A stretch of 17,063 nucleotides of DNA from contig JAKAZP010000007.1 of the NCBI GenBank assembly GCA_021815905.1, forward strand, positions 1-17,063, read 5' to 3'. Every line of letters begins with the position of its first letter. Within the stretch, counting starts at the first letter, position 1. A model generated the notes under the pieces. The model worked only from the letters and a program-made list of their open reading frames with translations. It ran no database searches and was not told the DNA's origin. Made by a program: the position numbers and the translations under genes. Of the stretch, positions 7,250-16,863 are shown piece after piece. The DNA comes from Pseudomonadota bacterium. GTDB taxonomy: Bacteria > Pseudomonadota > Gammaproteobacteria > Steroidobacterales > Steroidobacteraceae.

Positions 7250-7336
7250 GACACCTCGGTGGATGGAGCGAGCGGACGCAGGGCGTCCCGCGCGCCGCTC
7301 GAGCGAGCGCTGAAGTCTAGACCAAACGGGCGCCCG

Positions 7337-9163
7337 TCACCCGCCGGCGTCGGCGACGCGGATGAGCAGCTTCTGTCCGGCAACGATCGGCGAGTGCGCT
7401 CGCATCGAGTTCCAGGCCATGATCTGATTTACCCGAACCTGGAAGAGCCGCGCGATCTGCCAGAGCGTGTCCCCGGAGCGCACCGTGTAGATCACGCGGC
7501 GCATCTTGGCGACGAAGCCGCGGCGGACGGGGCGGTGATAGGCGACGAGGCGCGGGCGAGCCTGGGGGCGCGGCACCGCGGCCGAAAGCCGCAGCCGCTC
7601 GCCCGGGTGGAGGATCTCACCCTTGGAGAGTCCGTTGAGCCGCGCGAGCGTGTGCACGGTCATCCCATGGCGGCGGGCGATGGACCAGAGCGTGTCCCCG
7701 GTCCGCACCACCTGGAAGCGCAGATTGCCGTAGCGATCGACCGGCGCGCTGGCGTAAAGACGCAGCCGCTCTCCGGGGCGCAGCGTCGAGCGCAGCGACA
7801 GGCCGTTCATGCGCGCGAGGGTGTGCACGTTCATCCCGTAGCGACGCGCGATCTGCCACAGCGAGTTTCCCGGACGCACGATCTGAATGCGGAAATGCCG
7901 GCCCCATCGGCGCGTGTCATCCACCCGGGCCGCCGCGAGTCTCACGTTCTCCGGCAGCGTGTACACGGCCGCGGGCACCTCGATCTCGGAGCCGACGGTG
8001 AGCCGTCCATAGGGGAGCGTGTTGAGCTTGCGCAGGATGGGGACGCTCGTCTTGAACTCCCGCGCGACGCCGTAGATGGTGTCGCCCCGGCGGACCACGT
8101 AGTGCTCGAGTCCCATGCGCTCATCGGGCGTGAGATCGGCGACGTTCTGCTCGAACACGGGCGCCGCGTTCACCGGAAGCAGCAGGTAGAAGGGGCCCGT
8201 AGGGTCGGTGGCCCAGCGATGGAAGGCGGGATTGAGCTCGTAGAGCTCCTCGGTGCTGATGCCGGAGATCTGGGCGGCGACCTGAAGATTGATCTGCCCT
8301 TCGGTCGGCACGCGCGTGAAATACGGCTGATTGGGAATGGGGCTGAAGGCGAGGCCGTACTTCGAGGGATCCTGCACGAGCCGCTTCATCGCGAGCAGCG
8401 CCGGCACGTAGCCTTCGGTCTCGCGCGGCAGCCTCAGGTCCCAGAAGTCGGTCGGCCGATGCTCGGCCTCGTTCACCTGGATGGCGTGCTGGACCTCGAG
8501 CTCGCCGCAGTTGTAGGCCGCCACGGCGAGCAGCCAATTGCCGAATTCCTGGTGCAGCGCCGTCAGGTAATCGAGGGCCGCATCGGTCGATGCGATCACA
8601 TCGCGCCGCCCGTCGTACCACCAGTCCTGCTTCAGGCCGAAGCGCTTGCCGGTGCCGGAGATGAACTGCCAGAGCCCGGCCGCCCGGGCCCGCGAGTAGG
8701 CGAAGGGCTGGAAGGCGCTCTCGATCACCGGCAGGAACGCGAGCTCGAGCGGCATGTGGCGCTTCTCGAGCTGCGTGACGATGTAATAGAGGTAAAGATC
8801 CGCACGCCCGAAGGCGCGCTGCAGGTATTCCGGATGCGAGGCATACCAGTCGACCTGATCGGCGATCGCCGGCTTGTCGGGGTCGGGAAGCTCGAACCCG
8901 GCGCGGATCCGGTCGAAGAGGTCGGCGTACTGGGCGGGGGTGATGGTGCTCGCATCGGCGGCGGCCTGGGCGCTCGGGGCCGGCGGCGCGGGCGTTGCGG
9001 GCGGCGCGGGAGCGGCTGCGGACGGGGCGGGCGGCGCAGGCGCCACGATCACGTGTACGGGGCCCTGGGGATGCAGGGCTGGGCGGCTCGCGCAGGCGGC
9101 GAGCGCGAGAAGCGCAGGGATAAGCAGTGCGTGACGAGTCGTTCGAATCGCATCCGTCGCCAA
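7337..9163 (-). CDS. mltD: membrane-bound lytic murein transglycosylase D with four LysM repeats
   Basis: The protein has 608 residues; E. coli MltD has 452. It cleaves the MurNAc-GlcNAc bond of peptidoglycan, leaving 1,6-anhydro ends. Domains: lipoprotein signal with lipobox LAAC (Cys24), a Pro/Ala-rich linker (about 25-75), the SLT domain (about 120-270) with catalytic Glu148 in PVIESAF, then GLWQFISGTG and AAYNCGE, and four LysM repeats at about 355-398, 425-470, 482-527 and 557-602. The start is TTG 9163: no ATG or GTG precedes the signal peptide in frame, and AGGG sits 8 bases upstream. E. coli MltD has fewer LysM repeats, so this one is extended. It is divergent from the methyltransferase gene and same-strand with fabI. 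Confidence 0.94.
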   Translation of the reverse strand: MATDAIRTTRHALLIPALLALAACASRPALHPQGPVHVIVAPAPPAPSAAAPAPPATPAPPAPSAQAAADASTITPAQYADLFDRIRAGFELPDPDKPAIADQVDWYASHPEYLQRAFGRADLYLYYIVTQLEKRHMPLELAFLPVIESAFQPFAYSRARAAGLWQFISGTGKRFGLKQDWWYDGRRDVIASTDAALDYLTALHQEFGNWLLAVAAYNCGELEVQHAIQVNEAEHRPTDFWDLRLPRETEGYVPALLAMKRLVQDPSKYGLAFSPIPNQPYFTRVPTEGQINLQVAAQISGISTEELYELNPAFHRWATDPTGPFYLLLPVNAAPVFEQNVADLTPDERMGLEHYVVRRGDTIYGVAREFKTSVPILRKLNTLPYGRLTVGSEIEVPAAVYTLPENVRLAAARVDDTRRWGRHFRIQIVRPGNSLWQIARRYGMNVHTLARMNGLSLRSTLRPGERLRLYASAPVDRYGNLRFQVVRTGDTLWSIARRHGMTVHTLARLNGLSKGEILHPGERLRLSAAVPRPQARPRLVAYHRPVRRGFVAKMRRVIYTVRSGDTLWQIARLFQVRVNQIMAWNSMRAHSPIVAGQKLLIRVADAGG

Positions 9164-9290
9164 GTTTCCGACCCTCTATCCGGCGTGTTAAAACTTATTC
9201 TCGCCCGGGAGCCCGAGCCCCTGGCTTGAACAGAATACGTAATCGGACCGCGAAATTTAACCGTTAACGTCACATTATTACCAGTCCCTC
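9164..9290. promoter_or_regulatory. divergent AT-rich promoter region between mltD and the methyltransferase gene
   Basis: This 127-bp gap is strikingly AT-rich for the window, with patches GTTAAAACTTATTC (9187-9200) and AATTTAACCGTTAACGTC (9254-9271) containing a GTTAAC palindrome and a doubled TTAACSK-like unit. A TTGAAC (9226-9231) could be a plus-strand -35, but no -10 lies at the right distance. The two genes diverge, so both promoters must be here or inside coding sequence. Exact boxes are not assigned. Confidence 0.5.
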
Positions 9291-10046
9291 ATGAAGCCCG
9301 CGCGCATTTCGAAGGTCTTGGATCCGCACTCCGCGCGGCTCGCGTGGTGGTCGAGCCCGCTCGGCGGCGCGCTCATCGCCGCGGAATCGCTGCTGCTCGC
9401 CGAGGCGCTCGATGACGTGTTTGGCTGGGAATTGCTGCAGATCGGCGCCTGGGGCGGCGGGCGGGAATTGTTGTCGGCGGCCCGCACGCGCCGGCAGGCG
9501 ATCATCGCGGCTCCGGGGCTGTCGTCGGACGCCGACATCATCGGGCGCCCGACTCACCTGCCGGTCCTCGGCGACTCGATCGACGCGGTGCTGTTGCCGC
9601 ACACCCTGGAATTCGCGCCCGATCCCTATGCCATCGTGCGTGAGGCGGATCGCGTGCTGGTCGGCGAGGGGCAGTTGCTGGTGCTCGGGTTTCGACCATG
9701 GAGCCTCTGGGGTCTGCGGGCCCGCTGGAGCCGCAATGGCTTTCCGCCGGGCATGCGCCGCGTCCTCTCGGAACGGCTGGTGCGCGAGTGGCTGGTCCTG
9801 CTAGGGTACGAAGTGGTCTTTGGGCAGCATTATTTGTTCCGCAGTCCCTGGAGCGGCGGGCTCGGCGCCGGGGATGCGCCGAGCCGGCTGCTGCGCCGGG
9901 GACTCACGCACCCGCTGCCCGCGAGCGCCTATCTGCTCAAGGCGCGCAAGCGCATCTACACGCTGACGCCCATCCGGCCGAGATTCCGCGAGCGTCCGGC
10001 CGTGCTCGGCGGTCTCGTGAAGCCGACGACCCGCTCCCTTCCGTGA
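9291..10046 (+). CDS. YafS-like SAM-dependent methyltransferase
   Basis: The protein has 251 residues from ATG 9291; no ribosome site is visible before it. Traces of a class I methyltransferase fold are present: [14 protein letters not shown] in the place of the Gly-rich SAM loop (about 47-60), [20 protein letters not shown] (about 88-107) as the Methyltransf_11 core with an acidic residue and 'LPHTLEF', then [17 protein letters not shown]. Basic tail motifs ([16 protein letters not shown]) end the protein. Lying just before rnhA and dnaQ and near mltD matches the position of yafS in E. coli and PA1814 in Pseudomonas, as I recall them. The methyl acceptor is unknown. The gene ends 7 bp before rnhA, so the two are probably co-transcribed. 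The gloB gene normally found here is missing. Confidence 0.78.
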   Translation: MKPARISKVLDPHSARLAWWSSPLGGALIAAESLLLAEALDDVFGWELLQIGAWGGGRELLSAARTRRQAIIAAPGLSSDADIIGRPTHLPVLGDSIDAVLLPHTLEFAPDPYAIVREADRVLVGEGQLLVLGFRPWSLWGLRARWSRNGFPPGMRRVLSERLVREWLVLLGYEVVFGQHYLFRSPWSGGLGAGDAPSRLLRRGLTHPLPASAYLLKARKRIYTLTPIRPRFRERPAVLGGLVKPTTRSLP

Positions 10047-10053
10047 GCGCCGA

Positions 10054-10527
10054 ATGACCCGCGAGGGAACCGCCGCCGTGGTGGACATTTATACCGACGG
10101 CGCCTGCCGGGGGAATCCCGGCCCGGGCGGCTGGGCGGCGCTGCTCACCTTCGGCGCGCGCGAGAAGGAGCTCGCCGGCGCCGAGGCGATGACGACCAAC
10201 AATCGCATGGAGCTGACGGCGGTCATCCGCGCGCTCGAGGCCCTGAGGCGGCCGGTGCGGGCCCGCGTGTACACCGACTCGGAATATGTTCGACGCGGCA
10301 TCACGGAGTGGGTGTCATCCTGGAAGGCGAGGGGCTGGCGCACGGCCGACCGCAAGCCGGTGAAGAATCAGGAGCTGTGGGAGCGGCTCGATGCGCTCGC
10401 CGCGGCGCACAGGATCGAATGGCACTGGGTGCCGGGGCACGCGGGCGTGCCCGGCAACGAGCGCGTCGACCGCCTCGCGAATCAGGCGATCGACGCCATG
10501 ACGGCGGCGGGACGGGATTCCCGCTAG
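10054..10527 (+). CDS. rnhA: ribonuclease HI
   Basis: The protein has 157 residues (E. coli RNase HI 155). It cuts the RNA strand of RNA-DNA hybrids, removing R-loops and primers, with two metal ions. All active-site residues are present: Asp15 in [17 protein letters not shown], Glu53 in [10 protein letters not shown], Asp75 in VYTDSEYV, His129 in [11 protein letters not shown] and Asp139 in ERVDRLAN. The basic handle loop ([18 protein letters not shown], about 88-105) is also there, so this is the type with the hybrid-binding protrusion. ATG 10054 is 7 bp after the methyltransferase stop. It is co-directional with dnaQ (56-bp gap), unlike E. coli, where the two genes diverge. Confidence 0.97.
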   Translation: MTREGTAAVVDIYTDGACRGNPGPGGWAALLTFGAREKELAGAEAMTTNNRMELTAVIRALEALRRPVRARVYTDSEYVRRGITEWVSSWKARGWRTADRKPVKNQELWERLDALAAAHRIEWHWVPGHAGVPGNERVDRLANQAIDAMTAAGRDSR

Positions 10528-10583
10528 AGCCGTTTTGCGATGCTCTCGCAGCACGGACGGGCGGATGACGATAAACTGAGCCC

Positions 10584-11312
10584 ATGCGACAGATCGTCCT
10601 CGACACCGAGACCACGGGCCTCGAGCCCGCGCTCGGGCACAGAATCATCGAGATCGGCTGCGTCGAGCTGTTGAGTCGACGCGTCACCGGGCGCACGTTT
10701 CACCGCTACTTGAACCCCGAGCGCGACATCGACGAGGGGGCCTTGGCCGTGCACGGCATCTCCCGCGACGACCTCGCCGGCAAGCCGCGGTTCGCCGAGG
10801 TCGCCGACGAGCTGCTCGCCTTCATCGACGGCTGCGAGCTCATCATCCACAACGCGGAGTTCGACATCGCCTTCCTCGATGCCGAGCTGCGCCTCGCCGG
10901 GCGGGTGCTCGCCATGGCGGAGGTGTGCCGGGTGCTCGACACGCTCGCGCTCGCGCGCGAGATGCACCCCGGGCAGCGCAACAATCTCGACGCGCTCTGC
11001 AAGCGCTACAACGTGGATAATTCCCGCCGCGAGCTGCACGGCGCGCTGCTCGATGCCCGGATCCTCGCCGACGTCTACCTCGCGATGACCGGCGGCCAGG
11101 GAGCGCTCGCCCTCTCCGAGGGCACCCTCGGCGCTCGCGGCGCGGGTGTCGCCCACGCGCCGGTGCGCCCGGCGGTGCCGCTGCGCATCGTCGCGGCGAG
11201 CAATGAGGAGCTGCGCTCGCACGAGGCCATGCTCGCCGTGATCCGCAAGGCGAGCGACGGACGCTGCCTGTGGCCGCCCGATGATGCCTCCTTCGACAAA
11301 GATCGCGCCTGA
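10584..11312 (+). CDS. dnaQ: DNA polymerase III epsilon subunit (3'-5' proofreading exonuclease)
   Basis: The protein has 242 residues (E. coli 243). It is a DEDDh exonuclease that corrects misincorporated bases in the replicative core. Catalytic residues are in place: Asp7 and Glu9 in [11 protein letters not shown], Asp94 in [11 protein letters not shown], His152 and Asp157 in [16 protein letters not shown]. Just after the exonuclease domain, Gln172-Leu177 (QGALAL) matches the position and type of the weak beta-clamp motif of E. coli (QTSMAF). The C-terminal tail (about 195-242) contains [11 protein letters not shown] and HEAMLAVI, matching the part that binds the alpha subunit. No Shine-Dalgarno sequence is evident; GATAAACT lies 6-13 bases before the ATG and may be a -10 box, which would make the message nearly leaderless. 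The sugar dehydrogenase gene begins 11 bp after the stop. Confidence 0.96.
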   Translation: MRQIVLDTETTGLEPALGHRIIEIGCVELLSRRVTGRTFHRYLNPERDIDEGALAVHGISRDDLAGKPRFAEVADELLAFIDGCELIIHNAEFDIAFLDAELRLAGRVLAMAEVCRVLDTLALAREMHPGQRNNLDALCKRYNVDNSRRELHGALLDARILADVYLAMTGGQGALALSEGTLGARGAGVAHAPVRPAVPLRIVAASNEELRSHEAMLAVIRKASDGRCLWPPDDASFDKDRA

Positions 11313-11323
11313 GGAAACCTGAA

Positions 11324-12597
<1,274 letters not shown>

Positions 12598-12601
<4 letters not shown>

Positions 12602-13614
12602 AAGTCCTGCTCACCGGCGCCGCCGGATTCATCGGCTACCACACCACCCTCAAGCTCCTGGAGCGCGGCAACGAAGTCGTGGGGCTCGACAACCTCAACG
12701 ACTATTACGACGTGACGCTCAAGCAGGAGCGCCTGAAACGCCTCGAGGCGCACCCGGGCTTCAGGTTCGTCAGGCTCGACCTCGCCGACGACGAGGGCAT
12801 GAAGCAGCTGTTCGCGCGCGAGAAGTTCGGCCGGGTGGTGCATCTCGCCGCGCAGGCGGGCGTGCGCTACTCGCTCAAGGACCCGCAAAGCTACGTTCGC
12901 AGCAACGTCGTCGGGACGCTCAACGTGCTCGAGGGCTGCCGCTACAACGACGTCGGGCACCTCGTGTACGCCTCGACCAGCTCCGTGTACGGCGCCAACA
13001 CCGACATGCCGTTCTCGCCGCACCGGATCGCGGATCACCCGCTCACGATGTACGCGGCCACCAAGCGCTCGACGGAGCTGATGGCGCACACCTACTCCTC
13101 GCTCTTCAAGCTGCCGACGACGGGCCTGCGGTTCTTCACCGTCTACGGCCCCTGGGGGCGCCCCGACATGGCGCTGTTCCTGTTCACGCGCAACATCCTC
13201 GAAGGCAGGCCCATCGAGGTCTTCAACAACGGCCACCACCGCCGCGACTTCACCTACGTCGAGGACATCGCCGAGGGGGTGGTGCGGGTGAGCGAGCGTG
13301 TCGCGCAGCCGGAGCCTTCCTGGAGCGGCGCCGCCCCCGATCCCGCCTCGAGCCGCGCGCCGTTTCGCCTCTACAACATCGGCAATCATCAGCCGGTCGA
13401 GCTCATGCGCTACATCGAGGTGATCGAGGAGTGCCTCGGGCGCAAGGCCGAGAAACAGTTCCTGCCGCTGCAGGCGGGCGATGTGCCGGAGACCTACGCC
13501 GACATCGACGACCTGGTGCGCGATGCCGGCTATCGTCCCGCGACCCCGATCGAAGTCGGCGTGCGGCGCTTCGTCGAGTGGTTCTGCGACTTCTACGGCT
13601 ATTCCCGCGGTTGA
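12598..13614 (+). CDS. NAD-dependent UDP-uronate 4-epimerase, CapI/LspL type
   Basis: The protein has 338 residues, starting at GTG 12598 inside the previous stop (GTGA). It is an extended short-chain dehydrogenase/epimerase. Cofactor loop: TGAAGFIG (6-13). Catalytic set: Ser/Thr in YASTSSVYG (124-132) and Tyr152-x3-Lys156 in MYAATKRS. The segment [13 protein letters not shown] with VFNNG and [17 protein letters not shown] is the signature I recall for UDP-glucuronate 4-epimerases (CapI, LspL, Gla) more than for UDP-glucose GalE. Paired with the TviB-type dehydrogenase, the natural reaction would be C4 epimerisation of the UDP-uronic acid just made (for example UDP-GlcNAcA to UDP-GalNAcA, like TviC). 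Whether it takes GlcA or GlcNAcA cannot be read from the sequence. Confidence 0.9.
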
Positions 13615-13706
13615 GCCGCCCGCGCTCCGGGCGCCTGCGCACTCCTGCGGCCTCCCGGCCGCTCAGCCCGGGCGGCGCGCACGCGGTAGAATGGCGCTTT
13701 TATCGC

Positions 13707-13711
13707 AGGAG
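13707..13711 (+). promoter_or_regulatory. ribosome binding site that fixes the aminotransferase start
   Basis: AGGAG is followed by 9 bases and then GTG 13721. ATG 13691 lies upstream of it and so cannot use it; ATG 13748 is too far away. A GGTAGAAT (13685-13692) just upstream resembles an extended -10 box, so the ATG within it is more likely promoter text than a start. Confidence 0.6.
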
Positions 13712-13720
13712 CTCCATCCC

Positions 13721-14944
13721 GTGACGAAGCCGTATCCGAGCCAGCCCATGAAGGTGCCGCTGCTCGACCTGAAGCCCCAGTACGACGAGATCGCCTCCGA
13801 GGTCCGAGCGGCCATCGAGCGGGTGTGCGAGAGTCAGCACTTCATCCTCGGCGCCGAGGTCAAGGCGCTCGAGGAGCGCATCGCGCGCTACAGCGGCTCG
13901 CGCCACGCCATCGGGGTGTCCTCGGGCACCGATGCGCTGCTGCTCGCGCTCATGGCGCTCGAAATCGGCCGTGGCGACGAGGTGATCACGAGCCCGTTCA
14001 CGTTCTTCGCCACCGGCGGGACGATCGCCCGCGCGGGCGCCCGACCGCTGTTCTGCGACATCGACCCCGAGACGTTCAATCTCTCGCCCGCCCGGGTGGC
14101 GGAATTCATCGAGCGCCACTGCGAGGCCCGGGTCGAGGGCAATAGCGGCGGACTCGTGAACCGCGCGACCGGCGGGCACGTCAAGGCGATCATGCCGGTG
14201 CACCTCTACGGCCAGCTCTGTGACATGGAGCCGCTCATGCAGATCGCGCGGCGCCACGGTCTGAAGGTGATCGAGGACGCCGCCCAGTCCCTCGGCGCCC
14301 GCGACGGCGAGCGGCGCATGGCCGGCAGCATCGGCGACATCGGCTGCTACTCCTTCTTCCCAACCAAGAATCTCGGCGCCTTCGGCGACGCCGGGATGTG
14401 CGTGACGAGCGACGGCGCGCTCGCCGAGCGCATGGAAATCCTGCGCGTTCACGGCGCCAAGCCGAAGTACTACCACACCTACATCGGCGGCAACTTCCGC
14501 CTGGACGAGATCCAGGCGGCCGTGCTCAACGTCAAGCTCGAGTACCTCGACGATTGGTCCAAGCTCAGGCAGTTGAACGCTCACATCTACACCGAGGCGC
14601 TGGCGCAGGCCTTCCCGCACGGCGGCCCGATCGCCCCGCACGTTCGCGGCGCGAATCATCACGTGTTCAACCAATACGTGATCCGCGCCCCGCGGCGCGA
14701 CGAGCTGCGGGCATTCCTCACGGCCGCCGGCATCGGGAGCGAGATCTACTATCCCGTGCCGCTGCACCTGCAGCGATGTTTCGGTTATCTCGGCCATCGG
14801 GAAGGCGAGCTCCCCGAGGCCGAGCGCGCGACGCGCGAGGTGCTGGCGCTGCCGGTGTACCCCGAGCTCTCGGAACCGCAGCTGAAGTACGTGGTTGCTA
14901 CAATGGCGGGCTTCTACGCAGCCGCGACCCAACTGCCGGAGTAA
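13721..14944 (+). CDS. DegT/DnrJ/EryC1/StrS family sugar aminotransferase
   Basis: The protein has 407 residues. I chose GTG 13721 because AGGAG (13707-13711) lies 9 bases before it. In-frame alternatives are ATG 13691 and ATG 13748, the latter starting directly at MKVPLLDLKPQY. It is a PLP enzyme that puts an amino group on a keto-sugar nucleotide, usually from glutamate. Motifs: GVSSGTDALLLAL (65-77) for the cofactor phosphate, SPFTFFATGGTIARAGA, IEDAAQSLGA (184-193), and CYSFFPTKNLGAFGDAG with the PLP-binding Lys216. HGAKPKYYHTYIGGNFRLDEIQAA is also standard. A small variable insert (about 135-152) precedes the KAIMPVHLYG strand. The sugar is unknown: no 3-oxidase or dehydratase that would make the keto-sugar is visible nearby. 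It ends 5 bp before pgi. Confidence 0.92.
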   Translation: MTKPYPSQPMKVPLLDLKPQYDEIASEVRAAIERVCESQHFILGAEVKALEERIARYSGSRHAIGVSSGTDALLLALMALEIGRGDEVITSPFTFFATGGTIARAGARPLFCDIDPETFNLSPARVAEFIERHCEARVEGNSGGLVNRATGGHVKAIMPVHLYGQLCDMEPLMQIARRHGLKVIEDAAQSLGARDGERRMAGSIGDIGCYSFFPTKNLGAFGDAGMCVTSDGALAERMEILRVHGAKPKYYHTYIGGNFRLDEIQAAVLNVKLEYLDDWSKLRQLNAHIYTEALAQAFPHGGPIAPHVRGANHHVFNQYVIRAPRRDELRAFLTAAGIGSEIYYPVPLHLQRCFGYLGHREGELPEAERATREVLALPVYPELSEPQLKYVVATMAGFYAAATQLPE

Positions 14945-14949
14945 TCGCC

Positions 14950-16599
14950 ATGCCCAAGGCCTCACCCGGACCGCGCACGCCCCTCTGGCAGGAGCTCGCC
15001 TCGCACGCGGCGCGCCTGCGCACCGTCGCCACCGGCGAGCTGTTCGCGCGCGATCCGGGGCGTTTCGAGCGATTCTCGCGCGAGAGCGCGGGCCTCCTGA
15101 TGGATTTCTCGCGCCAGCACATGGATGAGATGGTGCTCGGGAAGCTGGTGGAGCTCGCCGAGGCCGTGGGATTGCGCGACTATCGCGATGCGATGTGGCG
15201 CGGGGAGAAGATCAACTCCACCGAAGGCCGCTCGGTGCTGCACGTGGCGCTCAGGCAGCCTCCGGGAGCCAACATCGGGGGCGCCGAGATCGCCCGCTCG
15301 GTGATGACCGAGCGCGATCACATGCTGACCTTCGCCGAGGCAGTGCGCTCGGGAAAGATCGTGGGCAGCTCGGGCAAGCCCTTCACGCGGGTCGTCAACA
15401 TCGGCATCGGCGGCTCGGACTTGGGTCCCGCGATGGCGGTGAAGGCGCTCAAGGCCTACACCCTCGATGCGCCCGAGTGCGATTTCGTCTCCAATATCGA
15501 CGGTTGTCATCTCGCCGACATCCTCGCGGACGCCGATCCGCGCGCGACGCTCTTCATCGTCTCCTCCAAGACCTTCACCACGCTCGAGACGCTCTCCAAC
15601 GCCCACACCGCGCGCGCGTGGCTGAAGGACAAGCTCGGCGAGCAGGCGGTGCCCGATCACTTCGCGGCCGTCTCGGTGAATCACCGCGCGATGGACGAGT
15701 TCGGCGTGCACCCGCAGTACCGCTTCAAGATGTGGGACTGGGTCGGCGGCCGCTACTCGCTCTGGTCCTCGATCGGGGTGTCCCTCGCCATCGCCATCGG
15801 CAGGGAGCAGTTCCTCGCGTTCCTCGAGGGCGGCCACGAGATGGACGAGCACTTCAGGAAGGCGCCGTGGCAGGAGAATCTGCCGGCCCTCATGGGCCTC
15901 ACCGGCATCTGGAACATCAACTTCGAGGGCCTGCCGACGCTCGCCGTGCTGCCCTACGACGAGCGGCTCGCGCGCTTCCCCGCCTATCTGCAGCAGCTCG
16001 AGATGGAATCGAACGGCAAGTCGGTCACCGTCGAGGGACGGCGCGTCGAGTGGCAGACGGCCGCGGTCATCTGGGGCGAGCCCGGCAACAACGCGCAGCA
16101 CTCCTTCTTCCAGCTCCTGCACCAGGGCACCCCGCGCGCCGCGCTCGACTTCCTGCTGCCGGCGCAATCCTCCTGCGGCAACCGGCCGCAGCAGGACCTC
16201 GCGATCGCGAGCTGCCTCGCGCAGGCCGAGGCCTTCATGACCGGGCAATCGCCCGAGGCGGTGCGGTCCGACCTCGAGCAGCGGCAGATGCCGAGGGAGC
16301 GGATCGCCGAGCTCATTCCGCACAAGGTTCATCCCGGGTGCCGGCCGAGCACCCTGATCGCCTTCCCGCGCCTCGATCCCGCGACCCTCGGCAAGCTGAT
16401 CGCGCTCTACGAGCACAAGGTGTTCACCCAGGGCGTGGTGTGGGGGATCAATTCCTTCGACCAGTGGGGCGTCGAGCTCGGCAAGCGCCTCACCGATCAG
16501 CTCGCGCCCGCCGTGCGCGACCCCGAGGGCGGACATGCGGCTCCCGCCGGCGTCGCGAAGCTGATCGCGAAGCTGGCGCAGTGGCGGGGAGAGGCTTGA
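14950..16599 (+). CDS. pgi: glucose-6-phosphate isomerase
   Basis: The protein has 549 residues, the same length as E. coli Pgi. It interconverts glucose-6-phosphate and fructose-6-phosphate in the cytoplasm. Both family signatures are present: an IGIGGSDLGPAM loop (151-162) with SSKTFTTLET (205-214) for substrate phosphate, and GVVWGINSFDQWGVELGK (495-512). The catalytic residues are in place by motif: Glu353 in EMESNGK, His384 in NNAQHSFFQLLHQG and Lys512 in VELGK. ATG 14950 has CGGAG 8 bases upstream, within the end of the aminotransferase gene, and only 5 bp separate the two genes, so they are probably one transcript. Placement in a sugar-nucleotide run suggests that it helps supply fructose-6-phosphate for UDP-GlcNAc. 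No residue looks damaged. Confidence 0.97.
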   Translation: MPKASPGPRTPLWQELASHAARLRTVATGELFARDPGRFERFSRESAGLLMDFSRQHMDEMVLGKLVELAEAVGLRDYRDAMWRGEKINSTEGRSVLHVALRQPPGANIGGAEIARSVMTERDHMLTFAEAVRSGKIVGSSGKPFTRVVNIGIGGSDLGPAMAVKALKAYTLDAPECDFVSNIDGCHLADILADADPRATLFIVSSKTFTTLETLSNAHTARAWLKDKLGEQAVPDHFAAVSVNHRAMDEFGVHPQYRFKMWDWVGGRYSLWSSIGVSLAIAIGREQFLAFLEGGHEMDEHFRKAPWQENLPALMGLTGIWNINFEGLPTLAVLPYDERLARFPAYLQQLEMESNGKSVTVEGRRVEWQTAAVIWGEPGNNAQHSFFQLLHQGTPRAALDFLLPAQSSCGNRPQQDLAIASCLAQAEAFMTGQSPEAVRSDLEQRQMPRERIAELIPHKVHPGCRPSTLIAFPRLDPATLGKLIALYEHKVFTQGVVWGINSFDQWGVELGKRLTDQLAPAVRDPEGGHAAPAGVAKLIAKLAQWRGEA

Positions 16600-16654
16600 C
16601 AGCGTGCCCTCCGGGGGTGCCTGCGCTCGCGGGGCGGACAGCGTCAGGCGGTCG

Positions 16655-16702
16655 ATCGGCGATATCGTCAAATATCACGATAAATGACGACTGCGTCGTC
16701 AA
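16655..16702. repeat. AT-rich island with two inverted repeats in the pgi-gmhA gap
   Basis: TATCGT (16663-16668) is inverted as ACGATA (16677-16682) around an 8-base AT-rich centre. Immediately after, TGACGAC (16685-16691) pairs with GTCGTCA (16695-16701) around TGC. The stretch is far more AT-rich than its surroundings. It could be an operator or a structured leader. No -35/-10 pair with normal spacing is evident. Confidence 0.45.
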
Positions 16703-16816
16703 GAAATGTGCGGAAGGTGCAGGATCCGCCGCCCGGAGTGGTTTCCTCGGCGCGCTTGTGGCGGAATAGGCGCGCTTCGAGCGCGGCGCCCGGCGGGCGA
16801 GCGCCGCGAGGCTCGT

Positions 16817-16841
16817 GCTGGCTGGCCTCGAGTCAGCCAGC
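16817..16841 (+). other. 10-bp stem-loop before gmhA
   Basis: GCTGGCTGGC (16817-16826) pairs with GTCAGCCAGC (16832-16841), with one G-T pair, around the five-base loop CTCGA. It lies 22 bases before the gmhA ATG. No T-run follows, so a plain terminator is unlikely. It could be a leader structure or a weak transcript end for the upstream run. Confidence 0.45.
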
Positions 16842-16863
16842 CTTCGTGATGCGCAAGGGGAGG

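Noticed and set aside
7326..7337. ACGGGCGCCCGT palindrome between fabI and mltD as a terminator
   Set aside because: The usable stem is only 4 bp and is not followed by a real T-run.
6398..9229. A 943-codon plus-strand open frame opposite fabI and mltD
   Set aside because: Its text is Arg/Gly/His-rich without recognisable motifs, while the other strand encodes two complete, well-conserved enzymes.
10528..10583. An E. coli-like overlapping divergent rnhA/dnaQ promoter
   Set aside because: Both genes are on the plus strand here, so that arrangement does not apply. Co-directional order is also what I recall from Pseudomonas, so it is not novel.
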